In this document: one piece after another, positions 9,001-17,344 of the stretch | How the letters are laid out: each line of letters opens with the position of its first letter | How positions within the stretch are numbered: position 1 is the stretch's first letter | Virus record (IMG/VR): IMGVR_UViG_3300024520_000288 | Span: 1-34,020 of that record | Source of the DNA: a virus | DNA length: 34,020 bases | Direction: 5' to 3' (one strand) | The notes under the pieces: generated by a model | The model's database searches: none | Told to the model about the DNA's origin: nothing | The model's input: only the letters and a program-made list of their open reading frames with translations | Program-made: the position numbers and the translations under genes

Positions 9001-9322
9001 GACCAGGTTAGATATGTTGAGGTTGATTACGGTGTCTAAGACAACGACAGCAAATACTATTAAGGTGGAACATTTTGGTGATACAGGCACAACGGCAACA
9101 TTAGACAATCAGACAGGTTCTAATTTTTATACGTTTAAGACAGCAAGGACGAATTATAGATTAGCAATGCCTTCACTTAGGGTAAATACACCTGCTCATG
9201 TATTTCATCGTCTTAAATTTACAATTAGCACTGATGACGAAAGTGGAACAGGATTTGAGCCGTTGTATGTAGGTGGCTTTTATAAGGTTGACAAGTTACA
9301 TCTTTTAAGTCTTACTGATTAA
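6059..9322 (+). CDS. Tail hub/stopper, P22 gp10-like beta-propeller with inserted LamG-like domain
   Basis: A 1087-residue protein. The N-terminus (to about 195) and the part after about 690 carry repeats such as FSLFAQNRLWLFSNQSENKN, VVAATELFTRLTTSLRS, LVLKENSAHIVTGDNPEDW and FSPLSRKQIAIWQGSSGIF, the pattern of gp10-type hub proteins that close the portal channel. Residues about 203-420 form a LamG/concanavalin-like jelly roll: LVLFHFEDT, SALFDGTNDRVTV, WTIDMWVYADD, TWHHIAVV, FTGHIDEFRLSDSARW. Such domains bind glycans. It is translationally coupled to the adaptor gene. The hub assignment is by pattern; the LamG-like domain is the safer part. Confidence 0.7.
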   Translation: MAQKDNPLKPFQHGLTGRLIKSVDPAKLIFASEDGRSFTSDNFTELKNMKYTDNGVIGVTGGMTKINTTALSSHPKIRNAFQFKKVQPAENHLLVQAYNSGETESKVFQNTTAIPSAGDFSATALHTDDSSATKGRFSDAPDEHVVYCNSQETMSWGGDETRVSNFVVYDPDGSFKYDYTTKVQNTLTDSDNIATLFQTPAGIDANTLVLFHFEDTAPFESSDTGNTHSGVAVGGMNRSSAQAKFGTYSALFDGTNDRVTVTDHAELDLSGGTWTIDMWVYADDLDTEVGLYSQGTTGADTDYMTINVSTAGVVSLSVVAASAEVVALATASGVVTVDTWHHIAVVSTPGASDTDYRIFVDGSQKAFVNDAQKPANYNSTAVIGAQITGDTTSLFFTGHIDEFRLSDSARWTSDFAVETAAYGTDAVVHIRVGNNMPLEGIKWYVGTANTTSATARILYWSGSSWTAVSSLSDGTDSGGVPLAQTGTMTFDSTASVAKQSIISGDLAYWYLVEIPLADTTTTISHVTLQEPFQPLQDIWNGEPRGLVSAKLFEDSINKDYTTNIFNDDYSYDDSTKFDESTYMIMDSLVSSTQYLQLGFLERQQGLQIKMIPNHANSTAGTVLSLDYWNGSAWTSVGTVQDGTIENDISFAKSGIITWNALDENVEFTREISGGLPLYYYKLSWSKNFDGDVLAYFMAGIPVQKPLNNYKFSLFAQNRLWLFSNQSENKNEAIVSDLNTLNVFNGKGSGDPFKFGDRTEVVAATELFTRLTTSLRSIVLVLKENSAHIVTGDNPEDWNVIDLSNNMGCNAPLTLATSTLGLEFSPLSRKQIAIWQGSSGIFMFDNVAIHEISSDISNFFDQTQSEAIKLSLADDSVGWIEVENGEHFYHWHFASGSAATELNKELCFDIKRQKWFEIDRGTSKALQGGLRVIDTTGNIYNYGFEDNGYLQRLNNGTDYDGNDIDYHMEFGDLLPENNINVLTRLDMLRLITVSKTTTANTIKVEHFGDTGTTATLDNQTGSNFYTFKTARTNYRLAMPSLRVNTPAHVFHRLKFTISTDDESGTGFEPLYVGGFYKVDKLHLLSLTD

Positions 9323-9336
9323 TAAAGGGGTATGAT

Positions 9337-9696
9337 ATGGCAATAGAAACAGAAGGAACTACTACACGTAGATTTTCACGTACTACAGGTGGAAGGCCAC
9401 TGATACAGCAGAGTGGAGCAAGGGTAGACAAGTCAGCGATAAGGGCTTTGCGGCAGGACATTGTGAGAAAAGGTGGTGCAGGGGCAGGGCCGGAAGCGGT
9501 ACAGGCATTTGCAGAAGGTGAGCTTGCGGCAGAGGCAAAGCTGAAAGCTGAACAGTCTGCGCAATCGTTGGCTTTTAGACAGAGACAGGATGAGTTGAAA
9601 GAAAACAGGAGGCAGTTTAATATTCAAGCAAGTGAAGCAAGGAAGCAGAGAAAAGCACAACAAGGCAACTTTCTCACAGGTCTTTTTGGAAGCTAA
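9337..9696 (+). CDS. Small alpha-helical, Gln/Arg-rich virion protein
   Basis: A 119-residue protein with AAAGGGG upstream. A basic N-terminus (TTRRFSRTTGGRPLIQQ) is followed by one long amphipathic helix (about 55-108) rich in Ala, Gln, Glu, Lys and Arg, ending GNFLTGLFGS. In P22-like phages small helical proteins at this place are injected with the DNA. It overlaps the next start by one base (TAATG). Function is inferred from position. Confidence 0.5.
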   Translation: MAIETEGTTTRRFSRTTGGRPLIQQSGARVDKSAIRALRQDIVRKGGAGAGPEAVQAFAEGELAAEAKLKAEQSAQSLAFRQRQDELKENRRQFNIQASEARKQRKAQQGNFLTGLFGS

Positions 9697-10046
9697 TGGA
9701 TTATACCGTAGAGCGTGAAGATAAAGAATATCGTGGCTATAAATACAATGGTTTTATAGATGGACAGGTTGCTGGCTACGTGGTTGGCTTTGAAAGAAAA
9801 CTGGATATATTTGATATTCAGCATTCTGAACTTGAGGTTCCTTTTAGGGGGACTGTAGCTGTCAGGGCTTTTTCTGAAATAATAAAAGCAGTTGAAAAGG
9901 ATTATAAATATATAATTTCTCGGATAGATAGTGAGGACAATGCTGAGGTTAAGATAGTATTGGGCGCTGGATTTCGTATAATAGGCACAATGGCTATAGG
10001 GAATAAGGTTTCTATAGAATTGTTAAAGGTCAGGGAGGGTAATTAA
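9696..10046 (+). CDS. Short GNAT-fold-like protein in the tail region
   Basis: A 116-residue protein. The C-terminal half (YKYIISRIDSEDNAEV then IVLGAGFRIIGTMAIG, then SIELLKV) resembles the last strands of GNAT acetyltransferases, where an EN-type residue pair precedes the acetyl-CoA region and GFRxIG follows. The protein is shorter than a full GNAT (about 150), so it may be reduced or inactive. It is tightly coupled to its neighbours (one-base overlap upstream, one base to the next start). GNAT-like genes are common near podoviral ejection genes. Confidence 0.4.
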   Translation: MDYTVEREDKEYRGYKYNGFIDGQVAGYVVGFERKLDIFDIQHSELEVPFRGTVAVRAFSEIIKAVEKDYKYIISRIDSEDNAEVKIVLGAGFRIIGTMAIGNKVSIELLKVREGN

Positions 10047-10047
10047 T

Positions 10048-11172
10048 ATGGCTAGATTAGGAGAGCAAATAGGAAGAGGTATTAATCTTGCTGCTAAATT
10101 TGCAGTGGGAGCAGGAGCGTTTGATCAGGTAGGTGCGCCGAAGGGCATTACACAAACGGGTTTAAGTTTGTTAAATCCAGGGCAGGGAGCAGGGGTTAAT
10201 CCTACAGTTGGAGATAGATTTAGAGGCGGGTTGTCTGCTATATCACCTACCTTCAGACAGGCAGAGTTCGTTAGAGGTATTAATCAGAGTAGGGGGATTA
10301 CAGATCAAGTTAATCAGGCTCAGCTTACAGAAATAAGAGCAGGCCAGAAGCCTATGTTCCTTGATGATATTTTTGGACAACTTGGGCCAGAAGCTAGAAA
10401 AGTATCAGAACAAAGACTCAGGGAAAATGGACTTCTTCAAACTGATCCTGAAACTGGCAAGCTTTTTCTTACTACTTCTGATGCAAAAACAAGACTTGGA
10501 GAGCTTAATAACGAACCAAGAGAACAGATTGAAATTAATACCGCTATGATGCAAGACACGAATAATAATATTACTAGAGTGACGGCACAGAAAGAGCGTG
10601 TGATTGAGGATATGGTTATTAAAGAAATGAAGCGAGAAGGACTTGATCCTAAATCTGCTACATTGTTGCCAGGAGTAAAGAAGAGGATTAGAGCTGAAAT
10701 AGAGCGTGGAGAAAGAGGAGATTTGTCAGCGACACAAGGGTTTGATCAGGAATTGCAAATCCTTCAAACTGAACTAAGTCAGGAAGAAACAAGGCAGCAG
10801 GATTTACAGGAAGAGATTGATTTGTCTACCGCAGATGCAAGATTGAAAGAGGCAAAGATTGAGGAAGCAAAACAGACAAGTTCTGAAATATTAACACCAA
10901 CAAAGCAAAAAGGGTTATTAATAGATGAATTGATGAGGCCAAAAAGTGAAGGTGGTGAAGGAATGTCAAGAGCAGAAGCAATACAATTTGCTTCAAGTTT
11001 GACATTATCAGAAACAGAACGATTGATGTTGAATTTTGGAATAATTCCAAATAGAGCTAATTTGAAGCCATCTGCATTAAAAGAGAGTGATAAGATTGAT
11101 ATAGGTGGTGATTCTACAGGTTTTAATATTACCGATGAAGAAATTAAAGAGTTAGAAAAGAAATCAAAATAA
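10048..11172 (+). CDS. Internal virion/ejection-type protein with coiled coil
   Basis: A 374-residue protein with a strong SD (GGGAGGG). The N-terminus is Gly/Ala-rich with a hydrophobic helical stretch (about 8-24), suited to membrane contact during ejection. The middle and end are charged; about 225-275 is a likely coiled coil rich in Gln/Glu (FDQELQILQTELSQEETRQQ). It is directly followed, one base later, by the very large internal protein, as in podoviral ejection cassettes. No enzyme motif is seen. Confidence 0.55.
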   Translation: MARLGEQIGRGINLAAKFAVGAGAFDQVGAPKGITQTGLSLLNPGQGAGVNPTVGDRFRGGLSAISPTFRQAEFVRGINQSRGITDQVNQAQLTEIRAGQKPMFLDDIFGQLGPEARKVSEQRLRENGLLQTDPETGKLFLTTSDAKTRLGELNNEPREQIEINTAMMQDTNNNITRVTAQKERVIEDMVIKEMKREGLDPKSATLLPGVKKRIRAEIERGERGDLSATQGFDQELQILQTELSQEETRQQDLQEEIDLSTADARLKEAKIEEAKQTSSEILTPTKQKGLLIDELMRPKSEGGEGMSRAEAIQFASSLTLSETERLMLNFGIIPNRANLKPSALKESDKIDIGGDSTGFNITDEEIKELEKKSK

Positions 11173-11173
11173 T

Positions 11174-14100
11174 ATGTCAAGAATGTCTGAATTAAAAAAA
11201 TCTGATCCAAGGTTAGCAAATATCAAAGATGATGTTTTGGCAGGATTTGTATATGACAAGAATCCAAAATTTGCCAAGATAGATAGGCAGATATTTATTG
11301 ATGATGCAATTGAAGACAAGAGCTTTATTGGCAAGGTTAAATCTGTTTTTACAGATACAGAATTCGTTCCTAGTGTAGGACCTGTTCCAACTATTGTTAC
11401 AGAAGCGATACCAAAGATTCCTAGAACAATAGAGAATCTTCAAGCAAAGGTACTGAGAAAAGGATTAGGATTAGACATTCCCGAAAGACTTGAATCTGTT
11501 GAAGAAACAAGCCCTCTTGATTTCGTATCAACTCAACGTGAAATCCCAAAAGCAATAGAAGAAAGGTTCCCTGATATACCACTTGAAGAAGCAGTAAAGG
11601 GAAGGCAACCTGGTGCTGTGTTTGCGGGGCAGGCATTAAAAGAACCGTTTAAAGAAGTAGCGGATTTAATAGGATTTGCATTAAGGCCAGAACAATTATT
11701 GGTAGTTGGCCCTGCTATTAATGTGGCATTTAGAGCTTTGGGATTTGTTGGCAAAGAAGCGTTTAAAGGTGTTAGGGATATTGTGAGATTGATTAAGCGT
11801 TCTGGTGTCAAAGAAGGAGATGCAGTTGAATCTATTGTAGAAAAGGTTTCAGGTCAAGTTGCCAAAGAGACAAATATTCCAAAGGCTGAGATAGAAAAAG
11901 AAATCCTTACTGAATCAAATAAGGTGAAAATTGTTCCTATATTAGAAGGTGCAATAAAAAAGTTGCCAGAAGAAGAAAGGTTAAATAAAGTTCCTGTTGA
12001 TCAGCTTATAAAGTTTATGATGGCTAAGGTTCAGAATATTGCAAATACTCATCACACTGAATCGTTTGATGTGATAATGAGTAGAATAGAGAAAGCTAAC
12101 TCTCTTTTCTCTGAAAAGGTTAAATTTACCAATAAAGAAAAAGCTGCCTTTTTTAGGTATGATGATATTTTAGGAAGCAGTGAGATAGATAGGATATTAA
12201 GTCCTGCTGATGCAAAAAAGTTTAGGCGATGGACGAGTGAGCAATTAGGGGAGCCTAAGCTTATTAAAAACATACAAGAGGAGGGAGTACTTAAAGGCGA
12301 AGGTAAAGCTTTCCGTCCTCCTGAGACACAGCCTAAACCGTTTAAAAAGGAGATACGGCCTTTAGAAGAAGTTGCAGAGGAAATAGAAGCAAAAGCCAGA
12401 GGTGAAGCTGCTAAAGAAGGGCCGTTTGATAAGATATTTGAGAGAATTGGCAAGAAGTTAAGATCAGAAGCGAAAGGGCAAGAAATTCTTGATGGTTTAG
12501 CAAAAAAAGGAGTTTCCCCAAATACAGTAGCAAGTAATTTTTGGGATAATACATGGAAGTTGTTAAATAATAAACAAAAAAAGATAATAGAGGATCATGT
12601 TTTTGCTAATACTCAATTTAAAATTGGTGAAACTTTAGGGTTTGATAAAAATAACAGGCGTATAATAGCGAAAACACAACGAGACATATCTGACAATGTA
12701 ATAGAATTTAGTGATGATGTTGAAGAGCTAGAAGGAGTGCAACGAGGATTAATTGCATTAATGGAATTTGCAAACCAAAATATTGGTGTAAAGGGAGTAG
12801 TAAAAAAAGTAATTAGTCCAAAGGTGCAAATTATAAAACCAAATGAATCAGCAAAAATTGAAGGTAATAATATTACTGCAGTTATATCTCCATCAGCTAA
12901 GGAAAGTGGTAAGGGGTTTCAACTAACTCTTTTTGATAGAAACTTTAAACCTATGAGCGATTCTCAGTTTGCTACTTTTGATGAAGCTTTTTCGACTGCG
13001 AAAAAGGTAACTAAGGAACCGCTTGCTGAACAAGCTAAGCCTCGTCTTCCTTTTAAAACGCAAGGAGGTAAAACGGTAGGCAGAATTGCAGAGGAAACAC
13101 CTCAAGATGTAAGTAATGCAATCAATCCTGCTTTTTCACCTGAACAGCGTGTTGGAATAAAAATTGATCCTATAGTACAAGAAGGCGCAGTTCCAAAAAA
13201 GATAGTTAGCAAAGCAGATATAATTAAATTCATGTCTGAAAAGATGGACATACCTATACGTATTGGCAGATTTAGAACTAAGGCGTTAGGTATATTTAAG
13301 GCTAAGCCTGAAATCATAAGAACAAAATTAGCAGATGATATTCCTGTTGCTGCACATGAGCTAGGCCACTTTCTTGAAAAATCTTTATTTGGAACCACAA
13401 AGCTTGATGGGCATGGATTGTCAGGTAAAAGCTTTCGTCCGTTCAGTGATGAATTGAGTAAGTTAGCAACGCCAGCCAATGCAGCAAGTAGTGTTGAATC
13501 TGAAGGATTTGCTGAATTTGTAAGTTTATTTGTAGTTGATAAAGCAAAAGCGCAAAAAGCTGCACCTAAGTTTTACAAGTGGTTTGTAGATGACATATTG
13601 GAAAATCAGCATCCGCAAGTAAAAGAAGTGCTTAATCAGATTAGTGATGATTTCGGAAGATGGATGAGGCAATCTTCTGTTGCTAAGGTAATGGGGCAAA
13701 TAGCTTTTGGTGACAAAGGAAGTTTTAAATTACCTTCACCAAGTAAGGTTTATACAGCAGGAAAAGATAAATTTTATCCGATTCAAATGGCAGTTAAAGC
13801 AATTAATCCAGATGTTGCTATTAGTGAAAATCCTTATATGTTATCAAGATTGTATTCTGACTGGATAGGTGAGGCCGAGCAATTTTTAAAGTTTGGACAG
13901 ATAAATACTAAGCCTGGCAAGTTTAAGATAGGACAGAAAATAGGGCCTTCTTTTGAAGAGATACTTGCTCCAATAAGAACTGAACATAGGGAGTTTAGTT
14001 CATTTTTAGTAGCCAAACGTGCAGTAGAGCTTTCTGGACGTGGAAAGATGACAGGCATTTCGCTTGGAGATGCACAGCAAGCATTAAAAGAATTGTCTAC

Positions 14101-16606
14101 TCCTGCATTCCAAAAAGCAGCTAAAGAATTAGATATATTTCAAGATAGATTTGCACAAAGAATGTTGGATGCAGGGTTTTTTACAAATGCAGATTATTTG
14201 AAATTTAAGAAAATGAACAAAGATTATGTTCCTTTTTTCAGGATAGCAGAAACAGAAACAAATGGAACAGGTGGTGCTATATCAAATGTGTTTAATCCGA
14301 TAAAGAAGCTATCTAGAGAAGGTAGTACTCGTCAGATAGTTGATCCTCTTGAATCTATTGTAAAAAATGTATATACGTTTACTGCTTTAGCAAAAAAACA
14401 GGAGATAAAAAAAGCTATTGCAGGATTGGCAAAGTTCGATAAAAGTGGCAAATATATAGAACGTGTCCCTCGTGAGTTCAAGTCTGTTGCAATATCTAAT
14501 GATGAATTATATAAAATATTCAGAGACTTTTCTAATTGGACAGAACGAACTGAGTTTAAAGAATTTAAAAAAGAATTTAGTAAAAAGACAGGAATAAAAG
14601 ATGGTGAAGTAAGCAAGCCTATTGAGAAGTTAGAATCTATAATAATAGATGCACTTAAAAAACGTGGCATGACTGAAGGTGAGGGAAAGGCTTTTGTCTC
14701 TCGACTGAAAAATGCAAAAGGAGCAAAAGAAATTGATTCTGCTGTTGAGACAGTAATAGAAAAGCAGACTATTCTTCATACTGTTAAACAAATGGATTTG
14801 GATTTACCTGAATGGGTAACTATATTTAGGCCAAAAGAATCATTGCCACAAGGGCCTTTTATTGAGGTCTTTAATAAAGGAAAAAAGACTTTATTCCAGC
14901 TTGATCCTGAATTACATAAAGCTTTTACTGGATTAGACATTGAGTCAGTTAATTTTATTGTAAGAGCAGCTTCTATTCCTGCGAGATTGTTAAGAGCAGG
15001 GGCAACGTTAACACCTGAATTTTCTTTAAAGAACATTCTTCGTGATCCGTTTAGTGCATTTGTATTTAGTAAGGATGGTTTTATCCCTGGCATAGATACA
15101 GCAAAAGGTTTCTTTCATGCTTTTAGGCAAGACAAGTTATATCAGGCATGGAGGGTTGGCGGTGGTGGGCATTCGATGATGGTGTCTTTAGACAGAGATG
15201 TATTACAGAAAAATTTAAAGCAGTTGCTCAATGATGTAACTGTGAGTGGTAAAGTAAAAAATATAGTAAATCACCCAATGGATACATTGAGAATAATGTC
15301 TGAATTATTTGAATCTTCAAATAGATTAGGCAATTTTTCTAAAACATATAAGAACTTTAATAAGAATATTCAAAAGGCTATTAAGTTTTCTGAGACAGCG
15401 CCTAAAACTTTAAATAAAAAGAAGCCATTTGTTGAATTTAAAATATCTGGCAAGATGCGTAAAGTTGAAAACACAAAAGAGTCATTGAGGCGATTTGCAA
15501 TACAATTAGAAAAGGAGAGATTGCCAGGGGCAGCGTTTGAGGCAAGGGAAGTTACATTGGATTTTAGTAAAATAGGTTCTAAGATGAAAGCCATGAATCA
15601 GCTTACTGCTTTTTTTAATGCAAGGTTAGAAGGCTATGATAAGTTTATTCGAGTGTTTAAGGAGCGTCCTGTAACTGCAATGGCAAAAGCCATGTCTGCG
15701 GTCACACTTCCAACTATGTATTTGTGGTGGGCAAATAAAGACGATCCTCGCTATCAGGAATTACCTCGATGGGAAAAAGCCTTGTTCTGGCATGTATTGA
15801 CAGACAAGCATATTTATAGAATACCAAAGCCGTTTGAATTAGGGTTTTTGTTTGGAACTATTCCGCAAGCATTTCTTGAATGGATGGACAAGAAAGACCC
15901 TGAAGGTGTAAAGCGTTTATTTGAAGATATAAATAGAGATGCAATTAATACAGTGCTTCCGACATCAGCGAAACTTGCATTTGAACAATTATCAGGAGAC
16001 TCTTTATTTACTGGTGCGCCTTTAGTTGGTAGGGCAGAGGAGAATTTAGCGCCTCCATATCAATCCAGACCTTGGACAAGTGAGACAGCTAAATTAGTAG
16101 GTAAGGTGCTTAATTATTCACCTGCTAAAATAGATGCGCTTGTTTTTGGTTTTACTGGTGGCTTAGGTAGGCTTGCTATAAAAGAAGGTGCGGATAGGGC
16201 AGTATTGCAATTTATAGATGAACCGATAGACCCTTCACCTACGTTTTCTGATATACCGATATTAAAGACTTTTACAAGTAGATGGCCTCGTGCTGATGCG
16301 GACAGTATTCAGTTGTTTTATAAGAAATATGGAAAGGCAAAAGAAGCGCAAAATACATTTATATCATTGGTAAAGGCAGGAGAGGCTAAACTTGCAAAAA
16401 CATATTCAGAGGAAAATCAACCATTAATTCAACAAGCAGTAGGAATGGAATTAACAAGAAATATGTTAGCAGATGGGCATAAAATTATAAGAATAATAAA
16501 CGAAAACAAAAATATGACACCTGCACAGAAGAGAAAGAAAATAGATGAAACTTATTTGTTTATGACAAAAGCAGCAAGACGTGGGTTAGCAACGAATATC
16601 AAATAA
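11174..16606 (+). CDS. Giant internal virion protein with zinc-metallopeptidase motif
   Basis: This 1810-residue protein is the largest in the window. Residues 728-732 are HELGH within PVAAHELGHFLEK, the zinc-binding helix of metallopeptidases; a later SEGFAEF at about 776-782 could give the third ligand. Near about 1515-1580 the run ELPRWEKALFWHVLTD and IPKPFELGFLFGTIPQAF matches what I recall of a domain common in phage polyvalent proteins. Such proteins are carried in the virion and injected, where they may form part of the DNA channel. The start has no clear SD; coupling to the gene one base upstream probably drives initiation, and ATG 11183 is an alternative. Confidence 0.7.
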   Translation: MSRMSELKKSDPRLANIKDDVLAGFVYDKNPKFAKIDRQIFIDDAIEDKSFIGKVKSVFTDTEFVPSVGPVPTIVTEAIPKIPRTIENLQAKVLRKGLGLDIPERLESVEETSPLDFVSTQREIPKAIEERFPDIPLEEAVKGRQPGAVFAGQALKEPFKEVADLIGFALRPEQLLVVGPAINVAFRALGFVGKEAFKGVRDIVRLIKRSGVKEGDAVESIVEKVSGQVAKETNIPKAEIEKEILTESNKVKIVPILEGAIKKLPEEERLNKVPVDQLIKFMMAKVQNIANTHHTESFDVIMSRIEKANSLFSEKVKFTNKEKAAFFRYDDILGSSEIDRILSPADAKKFRRWTSEQLGEPKLIKNIQEEGVLKGEGKAFRPPETQPKPFKKEIRPLEEVAEEIEAKARGEAAKEGPFDKIFERIGKKLRSEAKGQEILDGLAKKGVSPNTVASNFWDNTWKLLNNKQKKIIEDHVFANTQFKIGETLGFDKNNRRIIAKTQRDISDNVIEFSDDVEELEGVQRGLIALMEFANQNIGVKGVVKKVISPKVQIIKPNESAKIEGNNITAVISPSAKESGKGFQLTLFDRNFKPMSDSQFATFDEAFSTAKKVTKEPLAEQAKPRLPFKTQGGKTVGRIAEETPQDVSNAINPAFSPEQRVGIKIDPIVQEGAVPKKIVSKADIIKFMSEKMDIPIRIGRFRTKALGIFKAKPEIIRTKLADDIPVAAHELGHFLEKSLFGTTKLDGHGLSGKSFRPFSDELSKLATPANAASSVESEGFAEFVSLFVVDKAKAQKAAPKFYKWFVDDILENQHPQVKEVLNQISDDFGRWMRQSSVAKVMGQIAFGDKGSFKLPSPSKVYTAGKDKFYPIQMAVKAINPDVAISENPYMLSRLYSDWIGEAEQFLKFGQINTKPGKFKIGQKIGPSFEEILAPIRTEHREFSSFLVAKRAVELSGRGKMTGISLGDAQQALKELSTPAFQKAAKELDIFQDRFAQRMLDAGFFTNADYLKFKKMNKDYVPFFRIAETETNGTGGAISNVFNPIKKLSREGSTRQIVDPLESIVKNVYTFTALAKKQEIKKAIAGLAKFDKSGKYIERVPREFKSVAISNDELYKIFRDFSNWTERTEFKEFKKEFSKKTGIKDGEVSKPIEKLESIIIDALKKRGMTEGEGKAFVSRLKNAKGAKEIDSAVETVIEKQTILHTVKQMDLDLPEWVTIFRPKESLPQGPFIEVFNKGKKTLFQLDPELHKAFTGLDIESVNFIVRAASIPARLLRAGATLTPEFSLKNILRDPFSAFVFSKDGFIPGIDTAKGFFHAFRQDKLYQAWRVGGGGHSMMVSLDRDVLQKNLKQLLNDVTVSGKVKNIVNHPMDTLRIMSELFESSNRLGNFSKTYKNFNKNIQKAIKFSETAPKTLNKKKPFVEFKISGKMRKVENTKESLRRFAIQLEKERLPGAAFEAREVTLDFSKIGSKMKAMNQLTAFFNARLEGYDKFIRVFKERPVTAMAKAMSAVTLPTMYLWWANKDDPRYQELPRWEKALFWHVLTDKHIYRIPKPFELGFLFGTIPQAFLEWMDKKDPEGVKRLFEDINRDAINTVLPTSAKLAFEQLSGDSLFTGAPLVGRAEENLAPPYQSRPWTSETAKLVGKVLNYSPAKIDALVFGFTGGLGRLAIKEGADRAVLQFIDEPIDPSPTFSDIPILKTFTSRWPRADADSIQLFYKKYGKAKEAQNTFISLVKAGEAKLAKTYSEENQPLIQQAVGMELTRNMLADGHKIIRIINENKNMTPAQKRKKIDETYLFMTKAARRGLATNIK

Positions 16607-16626
16607 TAAATATTAATTCTTCCCAC

Positions 16627-16869
16627 ACCGTTTGCCCGACGGTTGCAATAACAGAGCCGCAGTCAATGGGGAGTGAGACTGCCGATAGCTACTTATCGCA
16701 AAAGTAGATTAGATATAGTTAAGACCTAATGTTGGCATAGCATGTTGCTTTGTCTGGGGAGGTGAAGCTATATCTAACAAGTGAAGTTGGATTAGATATA
16801 GTCGATGTGCTAAGAGCCACAAAAAAGCTTGGTAAAACGGAGGCTATATCTAATCCCTTCTTTTTATTT
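16627..16869 (+). ncRNA. Putative structured RNA with pseudoknot and terminator
   Basis: Four elements follow the last virion gene. Hairpin ACCGT/ACGGT is at 16627-16631/16639-16643. Hairpin GCAGTC/GACTGC is at 16659-16664/16677-16682. An H-type pseudoknot has stem 1 CGATA/TATCG (16683-16687/16694-16698) and stem 2 CTACT/AGTAG (16689-16693/16703-16707). Two long stems share the same arms: TTAGATATAG (16709-16718) with CTATATCTAA (16768-16777), and GGATTAGATATAG (16789-16801) with its exact complement (16844-16856). The last stem is followed by CTTCTTTTTATTT, an intrinsic terminator. No promoter of its own is clear, so it may be the processed 3' end of the late transcript. Class unknown. Confidence 0.6.
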
Positions 16870-16891
16870 CAAAATAAATAGAGTTTTTTTA

Positions 16892-16920
16892 TTGACAAAC
16901 TATAGTTTTCATGCTATAGT
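16892..16920 (+). promoter_or_regulatory. Consensus sigma-70 promoter with dyad operator
   Basis: TTGACA (16892-16897), a 17-base spacer, then TATAGT (16915-16920). ACTATAG (16899-16905) and CTATAGT (16914-16920) form a perfect dyad with eight bases between, covering the spacer and -10 box, the usual place for a repressor site. It sits just after the terminator of the upstream RNA element and would transcribe the periodic arrays and the gene at 17345. Confidence 0.8.
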
Positions 16921-16926
16921 TCTTTT

Positions 16927-17076
16927 ACAATCATTGAATCGAGTTGTGATCTCGAATGATCAAACCGTCTGATTGTCACAGTTGTAGAATCAATTCATGG
17001 TAGCAAAGGAGCTGGGTATAAATAAATTGATAGTGTTGTGTTATTCTGTAGGAGAAATATGTCAAAAGGTAGTAAG
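16927..17076 (+). other. Folded 5' leader before the first periodic array
   Basis: From the expected transcription start the RNA has a stem TCGAG/CTCGA that continues, past a small bulge, with TCAT/ATGA (about 16932-16960). A weaker hairpin TGATT/AATCA follows near 16970-16995. An SD-like AAAGGAG at about 17005 has no start codon after it. With the arrays, the leader of the gene at 17345 is more than 400 bases long, unusual for a phage this compact. Confidence 0.4.
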
Positions 17077-17097
17077 ATCATATACTATCAAATTTAA
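17059..17097 (+). CDS. Possible 12-codon leader peptide
   Basis: ATG at 17059 has AGGAGA at a good distance and reads MSKGSKIIYYQI before TAA. Its last codons run into the first periodic array, which begins at 17077. It may be a real leader peptide that brings ribosomes to the array, or chance. Nothing else supports it. Confidence 0.25.
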   Translation: MSKGSKIIYYQI

Positions 17098-17217
17098 TCT
17101 GACACAATAGAATCTTATTTTTAATATTATATATGACATTACCACATACCATAGCATGCGATCAGATATAATTTTTGATTAGACGTTACCATATATCATT
17201 ACATCAGATTTAATTTT
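17077..17217 (+). repeat. Periodic array 1: A-Y every 5 bases (27 units)
   Basis: An A followed by T or C recurs every five bases: 17077-17117 (9 units), 17126-17171 (10 units) and 17178-17213 (8 units), with two shifts of register. The three bases between are not conserved, so this is not a simple tandem duplication. It ends in the AATTTTAACTTTTT tail that other arrays share. Confidence 0.9.
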
Positions 17218-17338
17218 AACTTTTTATTAATGGAGGAGAATATATCATATATTACCATATGTCATCCTATAACATGTTATTCTACACAATCTAATGTTAT
17301 TTAATGTGATTTGATTTTAACTTTTTATTAATGGAGGA
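17208..17338 (+). repeat. 30-base direct repeat closing arrays 1 and 2, includes SD
   Basis: Bases 17208-17237 and 17309-17338 are identical except for one A/G, 101 bases apart. Each copy reads from the last array unit through TTTTAACTTTTTATTAATGG into GGAGGA. The second copy supplies the SD of the gene at 17345. The first has the same SD but no nearby start, so it may be a duplicate or a decoy ribosome site. Confidence 0.85.
17244..17317 (+). repeat. Periodic array 2: 15 units in one register
   Basis: A stands at every fifth base from 17244 to 17314 without a break. It is followed by T in 13 units and C in two (17254, 17284). The other three positions vary freely. The array ends directly in the T-rich tail and SD of the gene at 17345. 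Confidence 0.9.
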
Positions 17339-17344
17339 AGAGTA

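Noticed and set aside
10779-11219. 146-codon open frame on the - strand
   Set aside because: Antisense across two coupled virion genes; Ser/Leu/Phe-rich shadow of their codons.
13102-13479. 125-codon open frame on the - strand
   Set aside because: Antisense to the HELGH region of the giant internal protein; no start signal.
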